Translations under genes and position numbers: made by a program
Notes under the pieces: generated by a model
Seen by the model: only the letters and a program-made list of their open reading frames with translations
The model's database searches: none
What the model was told of the DNA's origin: nothing
Assembly (NCBI GenBank): GCA_023442525.1
Contig: JAEZZA010000017.1
Span: 310,001-374,000 of the forward strand
Direction: 5' to 3'
From: Bacteroidota bacterium
GTDB taxonomy: Bacteria > Bacteroidota > Bacteroidia > Bacteroidales > UBA10428
Length of the DNA stretch: 64,000 bases
In this document: positions 16,793 through 25,764 of the stretch, piece after piece
Numbering within the stretch: position 1 is the first letter of the stretch
How the letters are laid out: every line of letters begins with the position of its first letter

Positions 16793-17665
16793 TTAGTGTT
16801 TAAGTGCTCGCACCATTACGGCAGCAATGTCAGCAGGAGATTCCACCACATGAATCCCACATTCCTGCATGATCTTCATTTTAGCTGCTGCAGTATCTTC
16901 CGCACCCCCGATTATCGCTCCGGCATGTCCCATCCTGCGTCCCTTAGGTGCGGTTTGGCCGGCTATAAAGCCGACAACTGGTTTTGTACCATGTTCCTTT
17001 ACCCATCGCGCGGCATCCGGTTCCATACTTCCACCAATCTCTCCGATCATAATGATACCTTCTGTATCCGGATCTGCCATAAATAATTTTATAGCATCAA
17101 GCGTTGTTGTTCCGATAATCGGATCACCACCGATACCTATGCAGGTGCTTTGTCCCATCCCCGCCTTGGTAACCTGATCCACCGCTTCATAGGTAAGGGT
17201 TCCGGATCGGGAAACAATACCTATATGACCCTTCTTATGAATGAAACCGGGCATAATGCCCACTTTGGCTTCACCCGGAGTAATAATACCGGGACAATTG
17301 GGTCCGATCAGACGGGTTTCGGTTCCTGATAAATAATGCTTCACCCGGATCATATCCTGGGTTGGAATTCCTTCGGTAATACACACTACCAGTTGAATAC
17401 CGGCTTCAGCGGCTTCCATTATGGCATCAGCTGCAAATGCAGCCGGAACGAATATCACTGAAGTATTTGCATCAGTTTTTGCTACAGCTTCCTTTACCGT
17501 ATTAAAAACAGGCCTGTCCAGGTGAGTTTGCCCCCCTTTACCAGGTGTAATTCCACCCACTACCGGAGTTCCATATTCAATCATCTGCCGGGCGTGAAAA
17601 GTGCCTTCGCTCCCTGTAAATCCCTGTACGATCACCCGTGAATTCCTGTTTACCAGAATGCTCAT
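16793..17665 (-). CDS. sucD: Succinate-CoA ligase, alpha subunit
   Basis: Catalyses the ADP/GDP-linked interconversion of succinyl-CoA and succinate in the TCA cycle together with SucC. The 290-aa chain has the CoA-binding Rossmann domain ([15 protein letters not shown] at 14-28), GPNCPG (121-126), and the phosphorylated His in RRMGHAGA (H247). No sucC lies in the neighbourhood, so the beta subunit must be encoded elsewhere. A TATTTTTG promoter-like box is at 17689-17696, and two other genes follow closely downstream on the same strand. Confidence 0.97.
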   Translation of the reverse strand: MSILVNRNSRVIVQGFTGSEGTFHARQMIEYGTPVVGGITPGKGGQTHLDRPVFNTVKEAVAKTDANTSVIFVPAAFAADAIMEAAEAGIQLVVCITEGIPTQDMIRVKHYLSGTETRLIGPNCPGIITPGEAKVGIMPGFIHKKGHIGIVSRSGTLTYEAVDQVTKAGMGQSTCIGIGGDPIIGTTTLDAIKLFMADPDTEGIIMIGEIGGSMEPDAARWVKEHGTKPVVGFIAGQTAPKGRRMGHAGAIIGGAEDTAAAKMKIMQECGIHVVESPADIAAVMVRALKH

Positions 17666-17688
17666 TTGAAGTGTTTTTGCTTGAGTCC

Positions 17689-17696
17689 CAAAAATA
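17689..17696 (-). promoter_or_regulatory. -7 promoter box for sucD
   Basis: TATTTTTG on the minus strand fits TAnnTTTG, 23 nt upstream of the sucD ATG. Confidence 0.4.
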
Positions 17697-17717
17697 ACAA
17701 GATTATTTGAAATTTAT

Positions 17718-17767
17718 GATTTCAGATTTCAGATTTACGATTTTACGTTTAGTGATTTCAGATTGAC
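17718..17767. repeat. GATTTCA heptamer-like repeats
   Basis: Units GATTTCA, GATTTCA, GATTTAC, GATTTTAC, then GATTTCA and GATTGAC lie in the sucD-mnmE divergent spacer. They are degenerate and of about 7-nt period, similar in style to the GTATCCA arrays but with a different unit. Confidence 0.6.
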
Positions 17768-17791
17768 TATTTAGGATTGAGATTATTGAAT

Positions 17792-17799
17792 TACTTTTG
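17792..17799 (+). promoter_or_regulatory. -7 promoter box for mnmE
   Basis: TACTTTTG matches TAnnTTTG and predicts transcription starting about 20 nt before the mnmE ATG. Confidence 0.45.
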
Positions 17800-17825
17800 T
17801 TCACTCTTCTGAAGGCCTTAATTAC

Positions 17826-19232
17826 ATGTATTCAAAAGAAGATACCATTTGTGCCATTTCCACGCCCCCGGGCAAGGGAGCTATTGCTGTCGTCAGGTGC
17901 AGCGGCGATAAGGCTTTTGATATCTGTGATAAAATCATTCGTCTTCATGGTAACGAACAATCCCTGATCCGGCTTCCGGCGAATACTATGCATTACTCAA
18001 CAGTATATGACGGAGAGGATATTGTGGACCAGGTTGTAACCGGGATTTTTCGTAAACCTCACTCCTACTCCGGAGAAGACACGGTTGAAATCAGCTGCCA
18101 CGGTTCACCTTTTATACAAAAGAAAATCCTGGAACTCCTCGTTAAATCAGGTGCGCGGTTGGCGACTGCCGGGGAATTCACCATGCGTGCATTTTTCAAC
18201 GGCAAACTCGATCTTACCCAGGTTGAGGCCGTAGCCGATTTAATTTCTTCTGGATCGGAAGCTGCACATCGCGTAGCTATTAGTCAGATGAGAGGCGGTT
18301 TTACGCGTGAGATAAAAAAGCTGCGCGACAAGCTGTTGAATTTTATTTCACTGGTTGAGCTGGAGCTCGACTTCAGCGAGGAAGACGTGGAATTTGCCGA
18401 TCGCGCAAAACTTAAGGCGCTTATTGCCGGGATTACTACCACTCTTAATAGCCTCAGTGCTTCATTCAGGCTCGGAAATGTAATAAAACAAGGCATTCCG
18501 GTAGCCATAGTGGGAAAAACCAATGCCGGTAAATCCACCTTGCTCAATCTGCTCCTGAGGGAAGAGAAAGCCATTGTTTCAGATATTGAAGGAACCACTC
18601 GTGATTCCATAGAAGACGTGATCAGTATTAAAGGAATACATTTCCGTTTAATCGATACAGCCGGCTTACGTCATACTGAGGATACCATTGAGCGTATGGG
18701 CATTGAACGTACGTGGCAGAAAGTAGATCAGGCCCTGGTAATCATACAGGTGCTTGATACCAAAAGCAAGGCCGATGAATTGAAAAGTATGGATGACAAA
18801 ATCCACCTTTCGGCCGGAAGTAAGAAAAGGATCGTTGTGCTAAACAAGATCGATAAAGTCAGTGAGGAAAAATTAAATACGCAGCTAAGTGAATTAAATT
18901 CCCTGCTGTCTGCAGAGGGCAAGGTTATTCCGATTTCAGCAAGCCAGGGTACGAATCTTTCGCAATTGGAGGAAGCCCTTGTAAGTACGGCCGGCATTAT
19001 GGAATCCGACGACAACAATGTGATTATAACCAATGTACGGCATTACGAAGCACTTGAAAAGGCGCTGTCGGCCATGAAGCGCGCCGGCGAAGGCATGGAA
19101 AACAATGTACCTGGCGATCTCCTCGCCCAGGATATTCGTGAAACCCTCCATTACCTCGGCGAAATCACCGGCGAAATTACCACAGAAGAGGTGCTGGGCA
19201 ATATATTTAAGAATTTCTGTATCGGAAAGTAA
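17826..19232 (+). CDS. mnmE: tRNA modification GTPase MnmE
   Basis: With MnmG it makes 5-carboxymethylaminomethyluridine at the wobble position of certain tRNAs. The 468-aa length is typical. The N-terminal folate-binding domain begins with ICAISTPPGKGAIAVVR. The G domain is inserted in the helical domain: P-loop GKTNAGKST (230-238), EGTTRD (G2), DTAGLRHT (G3), and NKID (G4). The C-terminus is CIGK, the catalytic Cys tail of the family. The gene is divergent from sucD and has no close operon partner. Confidence 0.98.
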   Translation: MYSKEDTICAISTPPGKGAIAVVRCSGDKAFDICDKIIRLHGNEQSLIRLPANTMHYSTVYDGEDIVDQVVTGIFRKPHSYSGEDTVEISCHGSPFIQKKILELLVKSGARLATAGEFTMRAFFNGKLDLTQVEAVADLISSGSEAAHRVAISQMRGGFTREIKKLRDKLLNFISLVELELDFSEEDVEFADRAKLKALIAGITTTLNSLSASFRLGNVIKQGIPVAIVGKTNAGKSTLLNLLLREEKAIVSDIEGTTRDSIEDVISIKGIHFRLIDTAGLRHTEDTIERMGIERTWQKVDQALVIIQVLDTKSKADELKSMDDKIHLSAGSKKRIVVLNKIDKVSEEKLNTQLSELNSLLSAEGKVIPISASQGTNLSQLEEALVSTAGIMESDDNNVIITNVRHYEALEKALSAMKRAGEGMENNVPGDLLAQDIRETLHYLGEITGEITTEEVLGNIFKNFCIGK

Positions 19233-19324
19233 TTATCTTTCCTCTGTTTGTTATGTATTTGTTTGTCACACAGCCTAACAAATTGAACAATGTTTTTCAA
19301 TCTTTCTTTTAATCATTCAAGACG

Positions 19325-20482
19325 GTGGTCGCTGGTCGGCAGATAAATCAATATGGAAGTACAAAGTCCAATGCCTTAAAGGAAGTAGCAAAACTCTTCT
19401 TTAAACTTGGCTGCATTGGTTTTGGTGGGCCTGCGGTTCATATTGCCATGATGGAAGAGGAAGTAGTTCGTAAACGCAAATGGATATCGCAGGAACACTT
19501 TTTGGACCTGGTAGGTGCTACTAATTTGATACCGGGTCCAAACTCTACTGAAATGACAATGCACTGCGGACATGAAAAAGCAGGATGGAAGGGGCTAATC
19601 GTAGCAGGTGCCTGCTTCATACTTCCGGCAGTGATCATTACCGGAATTTTTGCTTATGCCTATCAGCTGTTTGGAAAATTGCCGCAGGTAGAGCCGTTTA
19701 TCTATGGTATCAAGCCAGCTATTATTGCTGTAATAGTTTCCCTGATGATTTCATTGGGCAAAAAAGCCCTTAAAACAACAGAATTAGGGATTATTGGTGT
19801 CATTTCAGCTATTTTGGCCTTGTTTGGAATCAATGAGATTCTCATACTATTTGGTGGTGGATTTTTGGGAATACTGTTGCACCTTATAAAAACAAGAAGG
19901 CAAATATTACCCGGCATATTCCCCTTTGTGTTGCTTCAAATAACCGGTATACCAACATTCTCTTTCAACTGGAAACTGTTTTGGATATTCCTTAAAGTGG
20001 GTTCTGTACTTTACGGAAGCGGTTATGTTCTTTTTGCTTTTTTAGATACAGAGCTGGTCAGTACCGGCATGTTGAGCAGGCAGGAATTAATTGATGCCAT
20101 TGCCGTGGGTCAGTTTACACCTGGTCCCGTTTTTTCCTCCGCAACGTTTATCGGTTGGCAGATTGCAGGTTTTTCCGGAGCCATGGCTGCTACCATTGGT
20201 ATCTTCCTTCCTTCTTTTTTATTTGTTGCATTTCTGAATCCCTACATATCCAGATTCCGAAAGTCTGAAATCATGTCGGCATTTTTAGATACCGTAAACA
20301 TTGTTTCCGTTGCACTTATATTAGCGGTTTGTATAGAAATGGGCAGAGCATCCATTACCGATTGGAGAACCACTATAATTGCCATTGCAGGGTTTGCTAT
20401 TACCCTGAAATTCAAAAAACTAAATAGCGCCTTTGTTGTAATTGGCGGAGCAGCTTCAGGATACTTGCTTTCATTACTTTAA
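19325..20482 (+). CDS. chrA: Chromate transporter ChrA, long-chain type
   Basis: A 385-aa inner-membrane protein of the CHR family, which exports chromate or similar oxyanions. Two homologous halves are visible: GFGGPAVHIAMM and LIPGPNSTEM in the first, and GSVLYGSGYVLFAFL and GQFTPGPVFSSATFIGW in the second, with about ten membrane helices. The start is GTG 19325, because a stop lies 15 nt upstream and there is no in-frame ATG before the first conserved motif. Chromate is the family substrate; whether this copy confers resistance cannot be read here. Confidence 0.92.
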   Translation: MVAGRQINQYGSTKSNALKEVAKLFFKLGCIGFGGPAVHIAMMEEEVVRKRKWISQEHFLDLVGATNLIPGPNSTEMTMHCGHEKAGWKGLIVAGACFILPAVIITGIFAYAYQLFGKLPQVEPFIYGIKPAIIAVIVSLMISLGKKALKTTELGIIGVISAILALFGINEILILFGGGFLGILLHLIKTRRQILPGIFPFVLLQITGIPTFSFNWKLFWIFLKVGSVLYGSGYVLFAFLDTELVSTGMLSRQELIDAIAVGQFTPGPVFSSATFIGWQIAGFSGAMAATIGIFLPSFLFVAFLNPYISRFRKSEIMSAFLDTVNIVSVALILAVCIEMGRASITDWRTTIIAIAGFAITLKFKKLNSAFVVIGGAASGYLLSLL

Positions 20483-20692
20483 TAGGGCCCATCATTTTTG
20501 AGATTGAGTTATCCTGCAACAATTCTGTATATTCGGTAAAAAGTATGGGGATACACTTATCTGATTGACAACCTGCCCGGATTCAGTTGAGATGACTTTC
20601 ACCCAAAAACCCGAAAAAGGGTGTGAAATTTCAAAAATTATCCTTGTATGTTTGTGGTGATAAACCATATTCTCAATTAAAATCAGAACAAA

Positions 20693-21337
20693 ATGAGCCA
20701 ATTAGTGAATTCAAAAAAGGGTGGGAATACCTGTTCGTGCTTTGGCAGATCTACCCTGCTGCTTTCTTTAATGATTACCGCACTTACGTTAATGTCGGGT
20801 TCGTGCCTGGAAAAAGATGATCCGGACATATCCTACGAAGAAGTTCCCGAAACCAAGATGTACTACGAAGGTACAGTCACCATCACCGGCAAGGGAATTT
20901 ACAAATCTTCAGATATAAGCATTGACGAGGAAGTAAAAATAAGCGGGGCTAAATACGAGGAATGGATGGATGTGCCTGGTGTAGGACTGGAATTCCCTTT
21001 TACAGACGGCTTTATAGAAATAAAGGCACTTAATGTGTCCAGCGAAGGTGCTATAATTTGTCAATTCGACGGCACTAAACCTGTAGAGGATCTGCATGTC
21101 GGATTCGGCTGGATTGCGATAAAAAAAGATGAGGGTACCTACGACATACTAATACAATCAATTATAGTACCGGGAGAAGAATGGATGGTTGGTTGGTTCG
21201 ATATTAATCTGCTAAAAGATATGCCTTTACCCGACAATAATGGCCGACCATTGGTGTTGCGTGGTGAGAAAACCTGGGACGACAATGGCGTCATCCGGGA
21301 AATAAAATGGGATCTGACCCGCCATTATTACCAATAG
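20693..21337 (+). CDS. Lipoprotein of unknown function, 214 aa
   Basis: An N-terminal hydrophobic segment ends in a lipobox-like SGSC (Cys at residue 38), then KDDPD. The body consists of beta-rich segments with repeated Gly-Lys-Gly and W-D motifs and ends in DLTRHYYQ. I do not recognise a domain. If ATG 20693 is correct, the signal region is long. An internal ATG at 20771 would give a shorter signal with the same lipobox. It stands alone, upstream of the histidine kinase on the same strand. Confidence 0.7.
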   Translation: MSQLVNSKKGGNTCSCFGRSTLLLSLMITALTLMSGSCLEKDDPDISYEEVPETKMYYEGTVTITGKGIYKSSDISIDEEVKISGAKYEEWMDVPGVGLEFPFTDGFIEIKALNVSSEGAIICQFDGTKPVEDLHVGFGWIAIKKDEGTYDILIQSIIVPGEEWMVGWFDINLLKDMPLPDNNGRPLVLRGEKTWDDNGVIREIKWDLTRHYYQ

Positions 21338-21425
21338 CACAATTGAACAGCTATTTTCTGTATCGTGCCTTCGGTAATTCGAAACCGAACGCGGACAGAC
21401 AGATGTGAAAATGCTCCCCCAAAGA

Positions 21426-21454
21426 TTGGGATTAAGAGCAGAATAATAAATTTG
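21426..21454 (+). promoter_or_regulatory. Promoter for sensor kinase gene
   Basis: TTG (21426-21428) and TAAATTTG (21447-21454), separated by 18 nt, form the best -33/-7 pair seen in the window. The predicted start lies about 27 nt before the kinase ATG. Confidence 0.5.
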
Positions 21455-21487
21455 TAGAAGATGGTATGAACGAATACGACTCCCCGG

Positions 21488-23428
21488 ATGAATAAAAAGA
21501 GTGTGGCTGCATTGCTTTGGGCAATATGCCTGACGGGCAGCGGTCAGAATATCGATTCGCTACTCAATGCAGCCAGGATAAAACCTGATACGGCTACGAT
21601 AAACCGGTTATATGACATAGGCAATGCTGTTGAACTCACTGATCATGAGAAGGCAAAGGAGATTTACCTCACGGCGGGTGAACTCAGCGAAAAGATTGAC
21701 TATGCTGTGGGGCGAATCAAATTTGCATCGAACTATACATTTCTTCTGAATCTGGAGGGTCTGTTCGATTCTTCCCTTGCTATAAATCAGAAAGCTCTGG
21801 CTCTGGCGCGTGAAACGGGCGATGAATTGCAGATCAACAAAATGCTGGTAAATACCGGCAATGTGTATAACTACAAGCGATTTTATTCAACGGCACTGGA
21901 TTATTATATTCAGGCGCTTCCGTATTTTGAAAGAGCCGGCAATAAAAGGCACCTTGCTATATTGCACGATGTGATGCAGGTGCTTTATTATAACATGGAC
22001 CAGCCCCAAAAGGGAATTATACACGGCCGGAAGGCCCTTTCACTACTGGAATATTCTCCAGACGATGTAGTCCGTGGGCAAATACTCCTCAATCTTGCCA
22101 TGCTTTATTCCAAAACCATTCCCCCGGAAAAGGAGGAACAACTAATTGCCCTTACGGAAGCCTTGCGCATTGCAGAGGTAAACAACTACGCGCAGATGAA
22201 AGCCACGGCACTGAATAATTTATCGGACTATTATATGCAGCAATTCGACATACAAATGGCTGAACGTTATGGCAGAAGCGCATTTAAGCTAAATGATTCC
22301 GTTGGCAATGTAACAGGACGAATAATTGGTTTCAGAGGACTTGCCTATTATGCTCTGTATAAAGGCAATTACAGCGAATCGAAAAGGCATGCTCTCCAAG
22401 CATTGGAAATGGCTAAGGAACTTGGTCTTTCTGATGAGCAACAACTATGTTATAAGATTCTGGCTGATCTGGCACTGTTGCAGGACAAAGATTATCTGAA
22501 AAGCCAGGTACTGATCCAGAAAGCCGACTCTATTCAGAAGATCTTATACAATGATGATGTGATACGGGCTACCGAAGAGCTCAAAATCAAATATGAAACA
22601 GAAAAAAAGGAGCTGCAAATTAAATCGCTTGAGGCCAGACAACGATGGATGACAATGACTGGAATTGCAGGTGGTGCGGCATTGCTGTTCGGACTACTTG
22701 CCTTGTTCTGGTTGTGGCTGTGGACAAAGCAAAAACGCCGGAAGGCGGAATTACTGGTTAAGCAATTGGAGCAGGAAAAGCAACTGATTTCCACGCAGGC
22801 TGCCCTGGATGGTGAAATGCAGGAACGCTCGCGCTTAGCGCGCGACCTGCACGACGGGTTGGGAAGTATTTTGTCGGCAGCAAAAATAAACATGAGTGAA
22901 TTAAAGAACGGTGCCATACTGGAATTGCCTGCATTGGAAAGTATAAACCTTGTGATGAAACTGCTCGATGAATCGGTACAGGAATTACGAAGGGTGGCTC
23001 ATCACCTGATGCCCGAATCATTAAGCCGTTACGGATTAAAAGTTGCACTTTCCGATTTTTGCAAAAGCATCGGAAAGGTTGAATTTGCATGGTTTGGAGA
23101 TGAAACGCGACTGGAACGCCAGCTGGAGATAGTATTTTACCGCATTGTGCACGAACTGGTGAATAATGCACTTAAACATTCGGGTGCAACGCATATACTT
23201 GTACATGTGGTTCAGAACCCCGACCGGATTGCACTTACTGTGGAAGATAACGGATGCGGATTTGATGTTGATGCAACCACGGCGGGTATGGGTTTGCATA
23301 ATATACGCACAAGAGTTGACGCACTGGGCGGAAGTATCGAGATATATTCCGGCAAAGAAATGGGTGAAGGAACCGAAGTACATGTCGAATTTAAAATTGT
23401 AAGTCATGATACAGGTGCAGATCGTTGA
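21488..23428 (+). CDS. TPR sensor histidine kinase (HisKA_3 / NarX-LytS-like class)
   Basis: 646 aa. Residues 1-20 form a signal peptide or first membrane segment. Residues 30-385 hold tetratricopeptide-type helical repeats, presumably in the periplasm, and a second membrane helix runs near 390-415 (FGLLALFWLWLW). A coiled coil follows, then the HisKA_3 phosphoacceptor DLHDGLGS (His about 455) and the HATPase domain with N-box VNNALKHSG and G1 EDNGCGFD. The ATP-lid region includes GMGLHNIRTR. It overlaps the next gene by 23 bp and is surely its partner. The signal is unknown. Confidence 0.92.
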   Translation: MNKKSVAALLWAICLTGSGQNIDSLLNAARIKPDTATINRLYDIGNAVELTDHEKAKEIYLTAGELSEKIDYAVGRIKFASNYTFLLNLEGLFDSSLAINQKALALARETGDELQINKMLVNTGNVYNYKRFYSTALDYYIQALPYFERAGNKRHLAILHDVMQVLYYNMDQPQKGIIHGRKALSLLEYSPDDVVRGQILLNLAMLYSKTIPPEKEEQLIALTEALRIAEVNNYAQMKATALNNLSDYYMQQFDIQMAERYGRSAFKLNDSVGNVTGRIIGFRGLAYYALYKGNYSESKRHALQALEMAKELGLSDEQQLCYKILADLALLQDKDYLKSQVLIQKADSIQKILYNDDVIRATEELKIKYETEKKELQIKSLEARQRWMTMTGIAGGAALLFGLLALFWLWLWTKQKRRKAELLVKQLEQEKQLISTQAALDGEMQERSRLARDLHDGLGSILSAAKINMSELKNGAILELPALESINLVMKLLDESVQELRRVAHHLMPESLSRYGLKVALSDFCKSIGKVEFAWFGDETRLERQLEIVFYRIVHELVNNALKHSGATHILVHVVQNPDRIALTVEDNGCGFDVDATTAGMGLHNIRTRVDALGGSIEIYSGKEMGEGTEVHVEFKIVSHDTGADR

Positions 23429-24017
23429 TGACCACAGGCTGGTTGTGGAAGGCTTTGAAAGGATCATCAATGAATCAGGCGTAGCCCGTGTAATCGGAAC
23501 CGCATGCTCGGTAAGGGAATGCTGGACTAACCTGGCTGTTGCGCAACCCGATGTGTTACTGCTCGACATTGGCCTGCCTGATGGAAATGGCAACGATATC
23601 TGTGCCCAGGTTACTAAAAAATATCCTGAAGTGAATATACTGATGCTCACCAGCTACGCTGAACTCACTGTAATTAAAGAATCACTTGATAACGGGGCAT
23701 TGGGTTACATACTTAAAAATTCCACTGTTGAAGAAATCATTGAAGGAATCGTTCGGGTTAGTGAAGGTAAACGCTTCCTATGTGAAGAAGTGGATATCCT
23801 GTTGCGTACAAAAGATGAAAATGCAATTTCTCTGTCAAGACGCGAACGCGAACTTCTTAAGCTCATTGCTGCCGGGCATACCATGAATGTAATTTCCGAC
23901 ATGATGTGCATAGGATATGAAACCGTTAAAAGCTACCGCAAGAATATAATGACCAAGTTACAGGTCGCCAATACCGCAGCTCTGATTAAATATGCCACTG
24001 AAAGAAAACTTGTCTGA
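23406..24017 (+). CDS. NarL/FixJ-family response regulator
   Basis: 203 aa. Receiver domain with acidic pair near D8-D9, phosphoacceptor D54 in LLLDIGLPDG, conserved Thr/Ser and Lys further on. The C-terminal LuxR-type helix-turn-helix has LSRRERELLKLIAAGHTMN and a recognition segment near YETVKSYRKNIM. The gene overlaps the TPR kinase and completes a two-component system. Targets are unknown. Its 3' end borders the CACAGAG repeat array. Confidence 0.95.
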   Translation: MIQVQIVDDHRLVVEGFERIINESGVARVIGTACSVRECWTNLAVAQPDVLLLDIGLPDGNGNDICAQVTKKYPEVNILMLTSYAELTVIKESLDNGALGYILKNSTVEEIIEGIVRVSEGKRFLCEEVDILLRTKDENAISLSRRERELLKLIAAGHTMNVISDMMCIGYETVKSYRKNIMTKLQVANTAALIKYATERKLV

Positions 24018-24038
24018 GGGTATGTGTAATTTATATTT

Positions 24039-24437
24039 CACAGAGAACCACAGAGAAGTCACAGAGAAACACGGAGTCTAAATCTCTGTGGCACTCCGTG
24101 ATACCTCTGTGAAGCTCTGTGTAATTTTTATTTCACATAGAAACACGGAGTTCTAAATCTCTGTGGCCCTCCGTGATACCTCTGTGAATCTCTGTGTAAT
24201 TTGTTTTCACAGAGAAACTCTGACTCTATACCTCTGTGGCCCCCTGTGATACCTCTGTGAATCTCTGTGTGATTTTTATTTCACAGAGAAACACGGAGTT
24301 CTAAATCTCTGTGGCCCTCTGTGATACCTCTGTGATTCTCTGTGTAATTTTTATTTTAATCTCCGTACAAATTCATAAATTAGGGAAAACTCTGAGCCTC
24401 TGTGGCTCCTCTGCATAAATTTTTATTTTCACCTAAA
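24039..24437. repeat. CACAGAG repeat array, left part
   Basis: Four or more tandem units of about 75 bp, each starting CACAGAGAAaCACGGAGT, continuing ctaaatctctgtgg and ending ctctgtgtaattttt, then a degraded fifth unit. Each unit contains inverted copies of CACAGAG/CTCTGTG and so can fold back. The array begins 22 nt after the response regulator stop and runs up to the GxxExxY gene. Mild unit-to-unit differences exist and there are no unique spacers. Confidence 0.9.
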
Positions 24438-24451
24438 ACCTAATACCCTAA

Positions 24452-24799
24452 ATCATCATTGGCTGTGCTATTGAAGTCCATAAAATTCTTGGACCCGGAC
24501 TATTGGAATCAGCTTATGAAGAATGCCTGGCTTTTGAACTTACCAGGGCTGGGCTTTTTTATAATAGGCAACTGGCAGTACCGGTAATATATAAAGAAAT
24601 CAAACTTGAATGTGGTTACAGAATTGATCTTTTGGTAGAAAATCAGGTAGTTATTGAACTGAAAACTGTTGATGCTTTTAGTCCTGTTCATGAAGCTCAA
24701 ATATTGACATATATGAAATTTTCAGGGAAAAACATTGGATTATTAATCAACTTTAACGTAACGCTTTTGAAAAATGGATTAAAAAGATATCGGTTTTAA
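24452..24799 (+). pseudogene. GxxExxY protein gene (PDDEXK_3-like), 5' truncated
   Basis: An intact frame from 24452 reads [16 protein letters not shown], then [12 protein letters not shown] (GxxExxY core), [18 protein letters not shown] and a C-terminal [16 protein letters not shown] segment, matching the usual 125-aa GxxExxY family, which belongs to the PD-(D/E)XK nuclease-like superfamily. The frame is closed by TAA at 24449 directly before these residues, so the usual first 8-10 residues and any ATG are missing. Only a TTG at 24503, inside the core motif, could start it. It sits inside the CACAGAG array, with copies of the array on both sides. Function in the family is unknown. Confidence 0.75.
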
Positions 24800-24810
24800 T
24801 ACTTTTTCTT

Positions 24811-25014
24811 TCACAGAGAACCACAGAGAAGGCACAGAGAAACACGGAGTCTAAATCTCTGTGGCACTCTGTGATACCTCTGTGAATCTCTGTGTAATTT
24901 TTATTTCACAGAGAAACACAGAGTCTAAATCTCTGTGGCCCTCTGTGATACCTCTGTGAATCTCTGTGTAATTTTTTTTCACGGAGAACCACAGAGAAGG
25001 CATAGAGAAACACG
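24811..25014. repeat. CACAGAG repeat array, right part
   Basis: Two complete units (from 24811 and 24907) and the start of a third (24980), which breaks off at about 25014. The unit is identical in design to the left part, including the first-unit form with an extra CACAGAGAAG block. The array therefore brackets the GxxExxY gene. Confidence 0.9.
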
Positions 25015-25177
25015 GCAAATTGTCTCCAAAAACGAATATGATTCCCTGGGCGAAGAGTTCGAAGATAAGGAACATGAGTTGTTCGGAGACGGTTTCGCGT
25101 CGATGGTAACAAAAGTTTCAGATATTGAAAAACAACTGGGTATTTACGATTTATCGAAATTTACGCCACAATTGTGA
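25015..25177 (+). pseudogene. 3' remnant of a gene, possibly hemerythrin-like
   Basis: After the last repeat unit the sequence is open and codes for about 53 residues in an ordinary coding style: IVSKNEYDSLGEEFEDKE, then FGDGFASMVTKV and an IEKQLGIYDLSKFTPQL end. It has no start of its own; the upstream frame is repeat sequence. The pattern of a C-terminal helix with E-F-E-x-x-E spacing is reminiscent of hemerythrin HHE proteins, from memory only. It is probably a gene whose 5' part was lost when the repeats arose or expanded. Confidence 0.4.
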
Positions 25178-25207
25178 ATTTTTGAATTAAGAAAAAATAT
25201 TATCTTA

Positions 25208-25234
25208 GTGTCACGAAACTCATTATAGTAACAC
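25208..25234. promoter_or_regulatory. NikR operator-like dyad
   Basis: GTGTCAC-N13-GTAACAC has inverted half-sites with one mismatch and starts 20 nt apart. It lies immediately before the NikR ATG at 25236, so binding would block the gene's own expression. I recall a similar GTGTTAC-N13/14-GTAACAC consensus proposed for NikR in deltaproteobacteria. The same half-site appears twice with the same spacing at 30063-30089. Confidence 0.65.
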
Positions 25235-25235
25235 G

Positions 25236-25637
25236 ATGGCACTGGTTCGGTTTGGTGTAGGATTGGATAAGGATATTCTTAATGCTCTGGACAGCTTTGT
25301 TATTGAGAATAGTTTACCCAACCGTTCTCAGGCAATTCGGCATTTGGTTGAGAAAAATACCGTGGAAAAAAAATGGAACTGCAACCATATTGTTGCCGGG
25401 GCTGTCGTTATGTTCTACGACCATCATAAAGGCGATGTCACCACAAAATCCAACGATATACAGCACGAATATTACGATGTAATACTCTCTTCCCAGCATT
25501 TTCATTTAAGCCACGATAACTGCCTTGAAATAATTGCCGTGAAAGGTGAAGCTAACCGGCTAACGGAACTGGCAGATAAATTGATTGGAATTAAGGGAGT
25601 TATTCACGGTAAACTTGTAATGAGCCGAACTGATTAA
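25236..25637 (+). CDS. nikR: Nickel-responsive regulator NikR
   Basis: 133 aa. The N-terminal ribbon-helix-helix (LVRFGVGLDKDILNALDSF) binds DNA and the C-terminal ACT-like domain binds nickel. All four high-affinity Ni ligands of E. coli NikR are present, shifted by one: H77, H88, H90 and C96, in the SSQHFHLSHDNCLEII segment. Family members repress nickel uptake when nickel is plentiful. Here the likely targets are the gene itself, through the 25208-25234 dyad, and the His-rich permease at 30127. Confidence 0.95.
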   Translation: MALVRFGVGLDKDILNALDSFVIENSLPNRSQAIRHLVEKNTVEKKWNCNHIVAGAVVMFYDHHKGDVTTKSNDIQHEYYDVILSSQHFHLSHDNCLEIIAVKGEANRLTELADKLIGIKGVIHGKLVMSRTD

Positions 25638-25680
25638 ATTTTTTTTTCATAAGTAGTAATACGAATCATGTAAAGGATTA

Positions 25681-25700
25681 CCCGGTTTCATGATACCGGG
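25681..25700. repeat. Hairpin between nikR and DUF4142 gene
   Basis: CCCGGT-N8-ACCGGG, a 6-bp perfect stem between two convergent genes. A terminator is possible, but no T-run follows on either strand. Confidence 0.35.
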
Positions 25701-25764
25701 CAAACATATCAGAGAGGGCTGAATGTACCCGGTATCTGAACCAAAATCATGTTAACAAAGTGTG

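Noticed and set aside
24039..25014. CRISPR array
   Set aside because: Units differ slightly and are contiguous, with no unique spacers and no cas genes; they are foldable tandem repeats.
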